Shown in pieces: positions 4,974-5,012 of a stretch of DNA of 5,012 bases. Position numbers and translations under genes: made by a program. How positions within the stretch are numbered: position 1 is the stretch's first letter; the number at the start of each line of letters is the position of its first letter. Under the pieces are notes generated by a model that worked only from the letters and a program-made list of their open reading frames with translations, searched no databases and was not told where the DNA came from. This stretch comes from Pseudomonadota bacterium (GTDB taxonomy: Bacteria > Pseudomonadota > Gammaproteobacteria > SZUA-229), in NCBI GenBank assembly GCA_015222915.1, contig JADFWE010000385.1, positions 1-5,012 of the forward strand, read 5' to 3'.

Positions 4974-5012
4974 CAGGCGCTTGCTGATATTTACTGTAAA
5001 AAATTATGCTGA

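Overview
The window looks like a chromosomal segment of a proteobacterium, most likely a gammaproteobacterium of moderate GC content. This is inferred from four things: a SPOR-domain envelope protein, a TusA sulfurtransferase beside a PP-loop thiolase-like protein, a PEP-CTERM (exosortase-sorted) surface protein with a sigma-54-type promoter, and REP/MITE-like palindromes between genes. No RNA gene, insertion sequence transposase or CRISPR array was seen. Genus cannot be named from the sequence alone.

Layout. Positions 1-1401 (+) carry the 3' part of a long gene, cut by the window edge, for a coiled-coil protein with one membrane span and a C-terminal SPOR-like domain. A small gene of unknown function with a clear ribosome binding site follows at 1595-1798 (+). 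From 1799 to 2203 no gene is seen; the stretch is dominated by two inverted-repeat elements. One is a pair of opposed REP-like palindromes (about 1851-1940). The other is a roughly 190-bp element with about 37-bp terminal inverted repeats and a nested central hairpin (1975-2167). The + strand genes end there and all remaining genes are on the - strand.

The first - strand unit is a two-gene operon (transcribed 3487 to 2204): a PP-loop ATP-pyrophosphatase with a C-terminal NFACT-R-like region, then tusA. The tusA Shine-Dalgarno overlaps the stop codon of the first gene. An extended -10 promoter with a palindrome over the -10 box lies upstream. The natural reading is a persulfide donor (TusA) paired with an ATP-dependent thiolase, probably acting on tRNA; the exact product is not known.

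The second - strand unit (transcribed from about 4862 to 3550) encodes a small secreted protein with a proline/alanine-rich tail and then a secreted PEP-CTERM-type protein, followed by an intrinsic terminator. Upstream are a good -24/-12 sigma-54 promoter candidate, an exact IHF consensus and palindromes at about -98 and -133, as expected of an enhancer-dependent promoter. PEP-CTERM genes in several floc- or biofilm-forming bacteria are known to depend on RpoN and the PrsK/PrsR two-component system, so the architecture fits. The most interesting points are this regulatory region, the unusual TusA/PP-loop pair, the nested mobile-looking palindromes and a possible reading-frame problem in the tail of the small secreted protein.
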